This document shows positions 20,806 to 31,514 of a stretch of DNA of 64,000 nt, piece after piece. Origin of the DNA: Nelumbo lutea. Its lineage: Eukaryota > Streptophyta > Magnoliopsida > Proteales > Nelumbonaceae. The notes beneath the pieces are model-generated. The model saw only the letters and a list, made by a program, of their open reading frames with translations. It searched no databases and was not told the DNA's origin. Every line of letters starts with the position of its first letter. Within the stretch, counting starts at the first letter, position 1. The DNA is taken from the NCBI GenBank assembly GCA_022828595.1, contig JAKGHH010000002.1, positions 82,366,076 through 82,430,075 on the forward strand, read 5' to 3'. The position numbers and the translations under genes were made by a program.

Positions 20806-21693
20806 TCATCGGTATCTGCCAGGGTCTTCAAACACTTCACCCATATCACTGCTTAGCCTGGTATTTGTTTCCATAGGTGTTTTAGTTGGTTTAGCACCCA
20901 ACAAGCCTGTTTCTTCCTGCAAATCAAGCACATATTTCCTCTGCCATAGATTAATACCATACTTGGATCTTGCTACCTCTATCCCCAAGGAATATTTCAA
21001 TTTACCAAGATCCTTTGTCTGAAAATGATCCTGCAGATAAGTCTTCAGCCTGTCAATACTCATGTTATCATTCCCAGTAATAACGATATCATCTACATAC
21101 ACCACCAACAGTATTTTTCCTCTCGGAGAGTCATGACTAAATATAGAATGATCAACTTTGCACTGTTTCATACCAAACTTCTTTACTACCTCACTGAACC
21201 TACCAAACCATGCTCGAGGATACTGTTTAAGCCCATATATAGCCTTCCTTAGTCTGCACACCTTACCATCCTCCCCTTGAGCAACAAACCTTGGAGGTTG
21301 CTCTATGTAGACCTCCTCGAGTAAGTCACCATGCAAGAAGGCATTCTTGATATCAAGCTGATATATCGACCAATCATACATGGCTGCAAGAGAGATCACA
21401 ACACGAACTGACCCTATCTTAGCAATCGGTGAGAAGGTCTCTGTGTAGTCAATACCATAGGTTTGGGAGTACCCTTTTGCAACCAATCGCGCTTTCAGGC
21501 GTTCAACACTACCATCAGGCAGATACTTAGCCGTATAAACCCATTTGCAACCAACAACTTGCTTCCCAGGAGGAAGAGTGGTGAGGTCCCAAGTATGATT
21601 ATGATGGAGGGCAAAGAGTTCTTCCATCGCTCGGCACCACCTTGGAGAGGCAAGGGCTTCTTGGACATCCTTAGGGACAACTAATGATAACAA
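20806..21693 (-). pseudogene. pol: copia-3 reverse transcriptase
   Basis: Nearly full RT: HTWDLTTLPPGKQVVGCKWV, LKARLVAKGYSQTYGIDY, YQLDIKNAFLHGDLLEE with the first catalytic Asp, YGLKQYPRAWFGRF, and VYVDDIVITGND with the catalytic pair near 21090. It is one base out of frame with the integrase (shift near 21690). The reading is closed by a TGA at 20806-20808 and a further TAG ahead of the RNase H. Confidence 0.92.
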
Positions 21694-22847
21694 GGTGACA
21701 AATTGGCGATGGGAGGCGGAAAGGTAAGTGAAACATAGTTAGAAATAGGATGAAGGGTGCAAGTACGTTTACCTTTCCGTAAGGCAATGGGGAGATCAAG
21801 CTTAGATGTTGAGTGCGGGTCTGGTGCCGGATCTGTCGACGGAGATGTAGCCAGAGGAGTAGTAGCCGGTACGCGTGGGTGATGCTTATACACATGACGG
21901 ATAGGTGGGCGTTCAACAGGTGGTGGCACCGGAGGCAAGGGTTTGGTCACGACTGGAACAAGGGGAAGAGGGTCGGCAACGGGAAGTGGAAGAGGAGGTG
22001 ATGAGGAGGAAGAAGCATCACCGGACCCTAAAAAGAATAGAGTAGACTCAAAGAAGGTGACATCAGCACACACAAAGGACCGTCGAGAACTAGGATGGTA
22101 ACATCGATACCCTTTCTGGGTCCGAGAATAGCCAAGGAAGATGCACTTGAGAGAACGGGCATCGAACTTGTCATTCCCGGGACCCAGATTATGGACGAAG
22201 CAGACACACCCAAATACCCTAGGCGTAAGAGGAAACGGAAACAAAGCGGGAAACAAGACCGTGAACGGAGAATGACCATCAAGGATGAACGTGGGCATCC
22301 GATTAATCAGAAAGCAAGAGGTAAGCACTGCATCACTCCAAAAGGGTTTGGGAACATTCATGTGATGCATTAGGGATCGTGCTCTTTCCAGGAGATGGCG
22401 ATTCTTTCTCTTAGCCACCCCGTTTTGTTGTGGGTTGTAGGTACATGAGGTCTGATGTATAATGTCGTGTTGGTCCAGGTATTCTTGAAATGATGAGGAT
22501 AAATATTCACGGCCATTATCAGAACGAAATACTTTAATGTGGGTACCAAATTGATTACGAATCTCAGCATAAAATTTCTGAAAAATGGTAAACAATTCAC
22601 TTCTTTCTTTCATTAGATAGAACCACGTCATCATTGAAAAATCATCTACAAAAATGACAAAATATCTATATCCATTATATGACATCACTTTATAAGGACC
22701 CCAAACATCGGAATGAATTAAAGGAAAAGGACTCGACACACGGTTATCAACCCTAAAACTAAAGGGAGCACGATGGTGTTTCCCAAACTGACACGACTCA
22801 CAATCCAAAACAGAAAGTTGACTCAAAGACGAAACCAAAGACTTCAA
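21681..22847 (-). pseudogene. pol: copia-3 integrase
   Basis: CESCQFGKHHRAPF is followed by the core with HSDVWGP, FRSDNGREYLS and AKRKNRHLLERA. In the third acidic motif the usual E is replaced by K (NGVAKRKNRH), which would abolish the D-D-E centre. The C-terminal part shows FGCVCFVHNL and KCIFLGYSRTQKGYRCY and a long proline-rich linker. A TGA at 22869-22871 separates it from the upstream frame. Confidence 0.9.
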
Positions 22848-22871
22848 AACTTTTAGCGACGGATGACCAAA

Positions 22872-23639
22872 TCAGTAGTGCCACTGGAGAGGAGAAAGGG
22901 ATGACTGGAGAGCTGTTGAAGTTCTGCCACCACCGTCAAGATAATACAGTCCCACAGCTTCATGCCCTCCACCAATCTTCATCCCCGTCTTGAGATCTTG
23001 AAAAACACACGTAGAAGGATAAAAGGTAATGGAGCAGTTAAGTGATTTGGTCAGCTTACTAACAGACATAAGATTAAAAGGCAATTTAGGAACATACAAA
23101 ATCGAAGAGAGGGATACAGGGTCTAGGTCAACATTACCAATACCACAAATTGAGGATGTGGAACCATTAGCAAAGGTGACAGATTGTGATGTTGAGCAAT
23201 GAGATAAGGAAGAAAACACACCTGGGGTTCCAGTCATGTGATCGGAGGCTCCAGAATCAATGATCCAGGGATTGGGTGTGGATGTCAAACAAGCCATACT
23301 TGAGTGAGCGAAAGTCGCCGTGTTCTGCTGTGATTGGATAAACCTCTCATATTCATCACGGGGAACACTCACCATCTCTTTCACGGGATCATCTGTCGAT
23401 GTAGGAGGTATCTGATCAGATGAATGATTCTCTTGTCTAAAGCTGGAACTGGAGTCACTAGTCGCGACATGATTGGCCCAGGTTGAGGGTGGACCATGTA
23501 GATCATAACAATAGTTAATGGTATGTCCATCCATACCACAACGAGTGCACTTCCTCGGGCCTGAGCCACGTCCTCTACCACGGGCTCCCCTAAATCTCTG
23601 CCCCCAGTACGACCACACCACGATTATAAGTAGGCCCAC
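22872..23639 (-). pseudogene. gag: copia-3 gag zinc knuckle, protease, GAG-pre-integrase
   Basis: After the arginine/glycine-rich GARGRGRGSG comes the CX2CX4HX4C knuckle CTRCGMDGHTINYC (about 23510-23552). The protease shows WIIDSGASDHMTG with the catalytic Asp (about 23240-23275). VSKLTKSLNCSITF and GGHEAVGLYYLDGG lead into the pre-integrase part. The single stop after LSPLQWHY is at 22869. Upstream it is interrupted at 23639 by the nested element. Confidence 0.9.
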
Positions 23640-23953
23640 TATAGAGAAGATGGGCCGAATGGCCCATAGGTTGTTATTGTATGTTATCTTTATGTTCTTC
23701 TCTGTAATGGGCCTTATTCTGGGCCCATACTCTTTTGTGTTCATTTTTTTGTAATTTCTTGTCCAACTAAGGACCTCTCTTGTAATTACTAAAAGATTAA
23801 CTTAATAAAAGTGTATTAGAGAGTTAGAGGGATGTTATGTTCTAAACTCTCATCCTCTAACTCTTCTTGCCGCAACTCTCTCTTCTTCTCTAATCTTCTC
23901 TTGCTAGTTTCCTTCGTTTCAAACACAATCCCTACTTCTAGGACTGTTTTTCA
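23640..23953 (+). repeat. copia-4 5' LTR
   Basis: It starts TATAGAGAAGATGGGCC, homologous to TGTAGAGATACTGGGCC at 35472, and ends before the primer site TGGTATCAGAG (23957-23967). It contains TTAATAAAAG and a CTCTTCTTC tract. Confidence 0.82.
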
Positions 23954-23956
23954 ACT

Positions 23957-23967
23957 TGGTATCAGAG
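23957..23967 (+). promoter_or_regulatory. copia-4 primer binding site
   Basis: TGGTATCAGAG, the initiator-Met-tRNA type, lies three bases after the LTR. Confidence 0.85.
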
Positions 23968-24822
23968 TAGGCCACTGCTTGGCGTGTCCCTCATGTGGTT
24001 CTAGTCCAGCCAACTACATGAAGAGGTTCTAGGGCTGAGAGTTTACAGTCATCTGCCTGATTCTTGGAGGTCATTGGAAGGTTCCCAAGCTTCTACACAC
24101 TTGGAGAAGGGTTCGGTGACTAAGAAGAATCAGAGAACAAGTTGCTTTGCCTGATTTAAAATCAGAGAAAAGGGTTTCGAAGTCATCCTAGAGGACAAGT
24201 GTTCGGCCTGGTTTATTGTACAAACCAGAGACTCTCTTACTGTAAGTCTTTGCTCAGTTGTTTCTGGGTTAATTTTTCACTGTTCTGGACTGTTAAAAGG
24301 GCTGAAGTTTCCTTGGAAACAATGCTACTATTCGGCTATCCTCTGGTCTGACTTAATCCAGAGATTTCTGGGTTGTTTTTATCTCTTTTCTGGACTGTCA
24401 AGTAGCCGAAATACCCCTGGAATCACTGCTGCTGAGACTGCTTCATTCGGCCACTGTTGCTGGAATGCTCCTACCCAGAAATTTCTGGGTTGTTTTTGGA
24501 GGTCCTATTCGACTGATTATTGGGTTGGGAAGTTGTTGAGACTGTTAAAACTAAGAGGTACTAGTCTCATCTTCATTCCAGCCCCTTCTTGAAGGCTGAA
24601 ACAGTAAACAGTGCCCTATACTTTGAAGGCTGAAACAATAAACAGTGGGCTGTTAAGTATTGCACACTGAGTGTTCGACAGAAGGTCTCTCAAGGACTGT
24701 ATTTCTTTTGTCTTCCTCTTGGGACATAGGCTGTTAGAATCATAAATATCTTGTGTTTGGAGGTTGCTGGGTGTCTTTTGGAGGCTGAAACAGAAAAGAA
24801 AAGAACTATCGCCGAACTTTGC

Positions 24823-26583
24823 ATGATGGATTTCTCTAACTATGAAAACAAGAATACTGCTAAATATGGGCAGATGTTGGGAACCCCAACCGATTCTATG
24901 CTAGCTGAAACTACAGTCATGCTTGATGGGACCAATTACTTAGCTTGGTCACAATCAGTGAAAATCCATATTTGTAGCAAAGGAAAATGGGGTTTTATTT
25001 CTGGGAGCAAGAAAGCTCCTCTAGAGGATGATCCATCTTATGAGAGATGGGTACAAGAAAACTACACTGTGATTGGGTGGCTTGTGAACTCAATGCATCC
25101 ACAGATCAGTCAACATTATCTATGGATGAATTCGGCTAAAGAGATCTGGGATAGTGTTGCAGAGACTTATTCCCAGAAGTTGAATGTTGCTAGAGCTTAC
25201 AAATTGAGAAGTGATGTGAAAAATCTAAGACAGGGGGAGAAGTCACTTGTAGCATACTTCTCAATCTTAAAATCTATATGGCAAGAGATTGATTTGATAG
25301 AGGCTGTGACTTGGGATACCCCTAAGGATGCTGAAACATACAGAAAATTGGTTGAACGGAATAGGGTGTTTAAGTTCTTGACAGGGCTGAATTCTGAATA
25401 TGATATTACAAAGCAAAACATCTTGTTCAAGGAAGATGTTTCATTGTCACAAGCATATACTCTGGTCAGCAGTGAAGAAAGTAGAAGGCAAGTGCAGGTT
25501 TAAGGAGTTGGTATTAATGATCATTTTGCAAATATGGGAATTAAACCTAAAGGGGTTACAGAAGCTCACAGTGGCTCAGGAAGGAAAGAAGTGTGTGAAT
25601 ATTGTAAGAAGCCGAAACATTCAAAGGACAAGTGCTGGAAGTTGCATCCCAATCTTGTACCTATCAGATTCCAGAAGAAGAATGATAGTAGAAAGACAGG
25701 AAGTGCACATGCAGCCACAGGCACAGATACAGAGGTTGAATCTACCAGTGCACAGTTGGTAGCCATGAAAGCTGAATATGAGAAGTTTGGAAAGATGATC
25801 AGTCAGCTTGAAGGTGCATCATCCATCCCTTCTGGAAGTTCAGCCACCATTGCCTTTGCTCACTCAGGTATAAGGGCTTCCACTAACCATGCATCCACCT
25901 CAGGTAAACACAAAATCCCTTGGATCATAGACTCGGGTGCTTCTGATCACATGACCAACCTTTCCACTTTATTTGTTTCATATGATTTACTACTTGGCCG
26001 TGACAAAATCACCTTAGCTGATGGTTCTCTTGCCCCTATTTACGGCAAGGGAACTGTCAAGGCTACAGACTCCTTACTCTTACCTTCCACTCTTCATGTG
26101 CCTAAATTAAATACCAATTTGTTATCTGTAAGTAGCCTGACCAAATCATTGAATTGTTGTGTAACCTTTTTCCCTTCTCACTGTGTGTTTCAGGACCTGA
26201 AGTCTCAGAAGGTGATTGGGAGTGGCCATGAAGCGAATGGAATATACTTGCTCGACACCCCTGGCCAATGCTTTGATCATCCCAAGAATGTTGCTTTTGG
26301 TTCTACTTTTTCAAAGTCTGTTAGTCAAATTATGTCGAGTCAGTGTCGGTTGGGTCATTTACCTTTTTCTGCTTTAAGCCATTTGTTTCCAAAACTGTTT
26401 AAGGAAGTCAGTGTGTCCAATCTCAATTGTGAGTCTTGTCAGTTGTCAAAGCATTGTAGAAAAAATTACCATGTGAGCAATAAAAGATCCTCTTTTCTTT
26501 TTCATATTGTGCACTCTGATGTGTGGGGGCCATTACCATTTATCCTTTATGGGGGGTTACAGATATTTTATCTTGTTCATTGA
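24823..26583 (+). pseudogene. gag: copia-4 gag, protease and start of integrase
   Basis: The frame is open from 24751, but the ATG pair at 24823-24828 (MMDFSNYENK) fits relatives best. Gag shows VMLDGTNYLAWSQSVKIHIC and ENYTVIGWLVNSMHPQISQ. A TAA at 25501-25503 follows SSEESRRQVQV and is the only stop. Then comes the zinc knuckle CEYCKKPKHSKDKC (about 25597), protease WIIDSGASDHMTN (about 25921) and CESCQLSKHCRKN. A G-run at about 26550 shifts the frame shortly after HSDVWGP. Confidence 0.92.
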
Positions 26584-26932
26584 TGACTTCTCTAGATTCA
26601 CCTGGATATACTTAATGAAATCCCGGGATGAAGTCCCAAGACTTGTGAGGCAATTTCATGAGCTTGTTCTAACTCAATTTGGTACCAGAATTAAGGTTTT
26701 CAGATTTGACAATGCAAAAGAGTACTTTGAGAAGAGTTTATCCTTGTATCTTTCAGACATGGGGGTTATTCATCAAAGCTCCTGTGTTAGAACCCCTGAA
26801 CAAAATGGAATTGCTGAGAGGAAAAATAGACATATTGTTGAAGTTGCAAGGAGTCTTTTGTTTGCCTCGCATGTTCCCACAAGATTTTGGGGTGATGCTG
26901 TACTTACTGCTACCTATCTCATAAACTGTATA
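26507..26932 (+). pseudogene. pol: copia-4 integrase core, truncated
   Basis: It continues the integrase one base out of frame: FILFIDDFSRFTWIYLM, then the second acidic motif as FRFDNAKEYF (relatives have FRSDN), then QNGIAERKNRHIVEVA with the third. Coding identity stops near 26932 at TYLIN. Confidence 0.88.
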
Positions 26933-27650
26933 CAACCACTTCGGCTATACACAGGACCACTACTACCACCAGGACCACTACTACCACCTCGGAGATATTA
27001 GAGTTCTCAGTAGATCTGATAGAAATCCTCCGGAGTCTAGCAAATACCTCTTCTAAAGAGGGGAGAACTGATCCTCCTAATATCTGAGCCCGTACTGGTT
27101 CATATTCAGACTTCAGTCCCACCAAAAATCTAGTCACATCAAGCTGTTCTTTCTGTTGTTGCTGAATCTTGACATCAAAAGTGAGAGGGTGATAGACATT
27201 CAACTCATTACGTATGTTTCTCATGTTGGCATAGTACTCCTCAAGACTCTGATTGCTCTGTTGTAGATTAAAGTACTCCTGATACAGCTGATACACTCTG
27301 GTTGTATTGTCTTACCCCGAATACAATTTCTTCGCATGGTCCCACACATCTTTGGCAGAGTCAAGAAACATGAAGTTTACACTAATCCTGGGTTCCATAC
27401 TATTCCACAGCCATGTGATGATCTGAGCATCCTCTTGCTCCCAGTTTTCATACTCGTGAGAATCAGTGGAGGGTTTCTCCTCTCTTATGTGTTTTACCTT
27501 CTTCTTTGCCTTCAGAAAGACTTTGACGGATTTAGCCCAAGGCACATAATTCTCTCTATTTAGTTTAATGGAGGTCATCTGAACATTCAGGTAGTCTGTA
27601 GGCACCATCACATTAGGTTTACAATCTGTTATCTCCCATTCTGTTATCAC
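26933..27650 (-). pseudogene. gag: copia-3 gag, N-terminal part
   Basis: The start MITEWEITDC is at 27650. The motif IKLNRENYVPWAKSVKVFLK lies near residue 28, then WEQEDAQIITWLWNSMEP. A TAA at 27309-27311 after KKLYSG is the only stop before the reading continues with YQLYQEYFNLQQSNQSLEEY and FLVGLKSEYEPVRAQILGG. It enters a glycine/serine-rich stretch (in the alternative frame) where copia-4 is inserted. Confidence 0.9.
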
Positions 27651-28203
27651 ACTTGCTGAATTCTATTGCCACTGAATTCTGCACGCTGCACACGACTAGA
27701 TCACACTTGTCACACTGATTTCAGCACTTGTTGTTGCTGAAAAGTGTGCTCTTTACACCACAAACCCTACTCCTACGGCTACCTGAAATCTCACCACTAT
27801 ATCATCATAACTCTTCCTTTGAAATACACAAAAACAGCATAAACCCTAGCACACTACTGTCTGAAACCCCAACATATGATCTGAAAACACTTCCTATTTG
27901 ATCCATAACAGATATCATGCACAAAAATCTCTTACCTTATCACTGAAGGAACAACCACACGAGCAGGAAATCAGCCCACAAAAGACAGCCACTGCACCAC
28001 ATAGATCGGCTCTCTATTCTTCATTGATTAGGGGAGGGCGATCTTAGAAACCACAGCAACCGACTGGAGGCATAGAAACCTCCAAGGGAAGAGGGCGATC
28101 ACTCCTTTTCAGTCATTTCCCTTATCTCTAGTTGAATGCAGAAAAATCAGGAGAAACCCTAGATAGGGTGCATAGTGAATAGAAATCTAGGTAGATTCAA
28201 GTG

Positions 28204-28215
28204 GCTCTGATACCA
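28204..28215 (-). promoter_or_regulatory. copia-3 primer binding site
   Basis: The minus strand reads TGGTATCAGAGC immediately after the 5' LTR. Confidence 0.9.
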
Positions 28216-28497
28216 TGTTATGGTTTGGCCTGCCTTGAAGTTCTATTTGTCTGAGATAGATTATGTAGAAAGAGGTAGAAAGGTGGAAGAAAGAGAGAGA
28301 GAAAAGGAGAAAGTCTTGTTTGAACTGGAAGTCTAAAGAACATAACTCCCATTCGGCCAGACAATTCTTTTTTATTATTAAAATAATTGAAAAGACATAT
28401 GTGCCCTTATTTAAGGAAGGAGCACTGGTTCTAACACAACATTACAGATCGGCAACCTTAATCTGGGTATAAGGACAGAAATATCCCTACGCTAACA
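28216..28497 (-). repeat. copia-3 5' LTR
   Basis: On the minus strand it starts TGTTAGCGTAGGG and ends CATAACA, next to the primer site. It is followed by the ATTTA duplication at 28498-28502. Confidence 0.92.
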
Positions 28498-28566
28498 ATT
28501 TACAATAAATGTCATAATGTATATCAAGCTGATTGGAGCTAAGGGCATACACTGTCTAACAGGAGC

Positions 28567-29123
28567 ACCATCTGTAATAGAGAAGATTGAATCTCTTCTT
28601 CAACCTAAAGCTCTAATTAAGGGGAATAGACTGCTGTTGAAGTGACTGGACAACCCTGATCTGGTCGGCCTTTTTTTCTTCTCCTTGTTCTTTCTTGGTC
28701 ATAAGACAAAGGTTCATTCTTGAGTGTTTAAAGTAGGTGATCAAAGAATATAGGGTTTCATGCAGTGCTGCGGAAGAAGCCGTCTGATCATGGACTGTTG
28801 CAGTGGATGTAGTGATTTATAGGCCTGCAGATCTGCTGTTTTGGCCTAATAGACTGTAAGTGGTCATGCCCTATTGTTTGCTACCAGTGCTGGGAAGAGC
28901 TTCTGGATGAAGATTGATCTGGATCTGTTAGGTGGGAGAAGTTGGAGTTAGGAGTTGTTGTTTTGACTGGTAGAAAATGCAGTACAGGGGTGAAGCAATG
29001 GTAGTAGCAGTATTGCATATGTATGCCACTGCTCTTTCCTGATTTCTTATGTGGATCACTGTTGATCTGCCTAGTGCTGCAGTGATGCTAAATTGTAATA
29101 GGACATTTGCCTTCAGTCGTGGA
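28567..29123. other. unassigned DNA
   Basis: This is the right flank of the solo LTR, continuous with 18064 before insertion. No supported frame; perhaps leader or internal sequence of an old LTR element. Confidence 0.4.
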
Positions 29124-29385
29124 TGTGGACAGTCTTGTACACTGTTTTCTAGTGTTTTATTTTGTTTCTTTCTTTTTCTAATGTATTGATATAGCCCTTT
29201 TATAGCTTATATTATGATGTAAATAATCTCAAAGGGCATTCTTGTAATTGTACATATTCTATTCCTTAATAAAACTTGCCCTTTAGAGGTGGGACTATTC
29301 ATTTGAATACACCTCATATGCTTGTTTTTCTTTCTTCTTCATGTATTACCATATGGAACCCTAGGTTTGCATGGTACCGGAGCAG
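29124..29385 (+). repeat. LTR-like segment with primer-site-like sequence
   Basis: TGTGGACAGTC at 29124 to TTTGCA at 29371 is followed by TGGTACCGGAGCAGG, a diverged initiator-Met primer site. TTAATAAAACTTGCC and GGGCATTCTTGTAATTG are common plant LTR features. The left limit is a guess. Confidence 0.5.
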
Positions 29386-30355
29386 GTTTAGTGTGGGAAT
29401 TATTCAGTGAATCAAGGAGAAGTGAATCAAGTTTCAAGCCACGAGTACTGTTCATGGTTTTTCACTGTTCATACTTGGTCATGGGAGCTTGAACTTGATA
29501 AGCAATCTTTTAGGGAGTGACTTTCACCATTTAGTGAGGAGTATTTTAAAAGTGATTTAATCATTTTTCTGGGTTTTCCCTAGAGACCTCAAGGGGTGAT
29601 ATTGCTCTCTTTGGCTATGCTGGAAACTAGGAAACATGAACCTCAGATTTGACTTTCCTTTCAATTCTCTCACACCTGGTGGAATCTAGACTTGAAATTC
29701 TAGATTTCAGGTCTTTGAGATGGAAGACCAAAATGTCATTTGTGCGAAGAAATCTGGTCTGTTGGTCAACTAGGATATCCTCCAGTCTTGATTTTAATTT
29801 CTCTTAACCTTGGATTCCCTTTACTATTGGCTCTTGGCAAGGATTCCTCCAGCATCATTTGTATTTGTCTTCTTTGCCTTATGGCTTATGCTCTTTACCA
29901 TCAAATAAGCTTTTTAAGGAGTTTTTAATCTCCCAGAAATCTTTCCTGTCACTCAGTCTTTGTAGCCTTTGTAGCCCAAACTCCAGTTCAATGCTTGTCA
30001 CCATAAGAATCAACCACTTGGTTCATATATGGAACTGGAAACAGTGCCTTTGGTGACATCAATATCCCATGAGGCAGACCCTCACATTAGCTTCCTCTTC
30101 CTCAATCAAGTACCTATGAACCCATTCCTGGTGATATTGGATTATGTATTGCTCTTTGTAAGGATGTAAGATTGTCCTCCACTGCTGGTCCCAAGCCCAG
30201 ATTGGCAGTTGACACTAAACTTTTGCTAAACTCTCATGATCATGGATACTGATTTGTCTTTTTGTTCTCATGCTAGGGCATTTGACACACTACACCTTAA
30301 TCCAAATGTAGTGTCAAATGAGCATGGGTTTTCTGGGGTTGACCCATAATTTGAT
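29386..30355. other. unassigned DNA with one small hairpin
   Basis: No supported frame or known repeat. GCATTTGACAC near 30279 and GTGTCAAATG near 30320 form a short imperfect hairpin. It may be internal sequence of the LTR remnant to its left. Confidence 0.4.
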
Positions 30356-30374
30356 GATGGATATGGCACTTAAC

Positions 30375-30458
30375 AGAACAGAATGGCAAAATAGGATTCA
30401 TATGGCTGGCCCCACATGGTTGGGACAAGGCTATGATGTTGATGATGATGATTTGTAA
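30375..30458 (+). mobile_element. RTE-like non-LTR 3' tail
   Basis: GGCCCCACATGGTTGGGACA followed by AGGCTATGATG and a GATGATGAT microsatellite resembles the conserved 3' end of plant RTE elements, which finish in trinucleotide repeats rather than poly(A). Only the tail is evident. Confidence 0.55.
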
Positions 30459-30544
30459 GGATGTGATTTCTTGTAACAAACACCCTATTGTTCATTTAAC
30501 TTCCATTACTGCTTTTGTCTTCTTTCTACCATGCCTCTGTGTTC

Positions 30545-31507
30545 ACTATTTTTGAAAGCAAGTAAAAGAAAATTTTATTAAAAATAAAAAAAGTATAAGG
30601 GTATTTAGTGATGAGCATCTCCCATCCATGTATAATAAAAAGAAAATACAAAGCTTAACAACCAATATGTACACATTCTATTTCTAAAGAAACCCAAAAA
30701 TCAGATCTAGAGAACTCTTTGGAAGCTTCTTTAAATTCTTGTAACACTCACTTCATCAGTTTGATTCCTATTCTTGCACAAATCTTCGTACTTCTTTCTT
30801 TTCCTTCAAATTTTCTTCTGTTCTTTCTTTCCATGTCTCTCAAGTCAATATTTATGAAAGGAACACAGCTCCAAAGAGTTTTTTCTTTTCTATTCCCATT
30901 AATGACTGGCCAAAGTGCAAATATTTCATGAAGAAGATCATGGTGACTAGAATTAAATCCATAAAGTTGCAACCGACATACAATTGAAACACATTTTCTT
31001 CATTAGCTTGCTTAGCAAATATGACACTTGCTAGTCAATTTTAATCCTGTGCTTCTCAAATAGCTTTGAGTGGGAATACTGTTTCCCCACACACCTTTAA
31101 TTTTAATTGAAGTTCTATCAACCTGGATTCTTGCTAAAGCCTTATAAAAGGAATACACCACGAAGCTGCCATTTCTATACTCCTTCCATCACCTAACATC
31201 TGACCTCTCCAGATGAATCTCTATCTCTTGAAGTTTAGATAGCAGTAGCACAGAGACCACTTTTTAATCAAGAAGAGGTCTTCTAAATTTAGACATCACT
31301 CCACAACCCCATCCTAACTTTGTAACACTTAGAGATAGTAATCTTCTTCTCACTCAGCCTATACAAGCTTCGACTTGAGTTAGAAAACTTCCTCAAACCT
31401 GGCGAATTATCCTCCCAAAACTTAATGCTTGTGTGAGAGAGTGGATAGGCATTTGACACAGATGTTCCATGATGAGAGAGGCAATTCAGTCTCGGTAATC
31501 CAAGCAA
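30545..31507 (-). pseudogene. LINE ORF2 end (zf-RVT), degenerate
   Basis: Minus-strand frames give KFWEDNSPGLRKF and SLYRLSEKKITISKCY (31440-31310), then VVYSFYKALARIQVDRTSIK and KGVWGNSIPT (about 31170-31070), then SSHHDLLHEIFALWPVINGN and EKTLWSCVPF (about 30950-30860), the order of a plant L1 zf-RVT region. Many stops and shifts. Its 5' side is cut at 31514 by the hAT-like element. Confidence 0.65.
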
Positions 31508-31514
31508 GAACTCC

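Larger units (their letters stand above)
23640..26932 (+). mobile_element. copia-4, 5' LTR to integrase, nested in copia-3
   Basis: The 5' LTR, primer site, long leader, gag, protease and the first two thirds of integrase are present. It ends abruptly inside integrase at about 26932, where copia-3 gag resumes; RT, RNase H and 3' LTR are missing. The host gag reads on in register with little loss, so the deletion removed mainly the nested element. Confidence 0.9.
19858..28497 (-). mobile_element. copia-3, complete with both LTRs, itself invaded
   Basis: The perfect duplication ATTTA (19853-19857 and 28498-28502) marks insertion into the solo LTR. LTRs are 19858-20141 and 28216-28497, with roughly 20 differences in ~283 aligned bases by eye. 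Order on the minus strand is normal: primer site, gag, protease, integrase, RT, RNase H, polypurine tract. A plus-strand copia (23640-26932) sits in the glycine-rich part of gag. Several stops and one frameshift make it inactive. Confidence 0.95.
18070..28561 (-). mobile_element. large-LTR copia family: solo LTR, split by copia-3
   Basis: The LTR parts are 18070-19857 and 28503-28561, together about 1.85 kb, homologous to 45058-46998, 53684-55582 and 56619-58561. The 5-bp duplication GGAGC is at 18065-18069 and 28562-28566, proving a solo LTR. The minus-strand start is TGTTAGACAGTG; the end is TCCCATCCTTTCA. Confidence 0.92.

Noticed and set aside
30267..30330. Short hairpin as a microRNA precursor
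   Set aside because: The arms are only about 14 bases with a 2-base bulge, far too short for a plant precursor.
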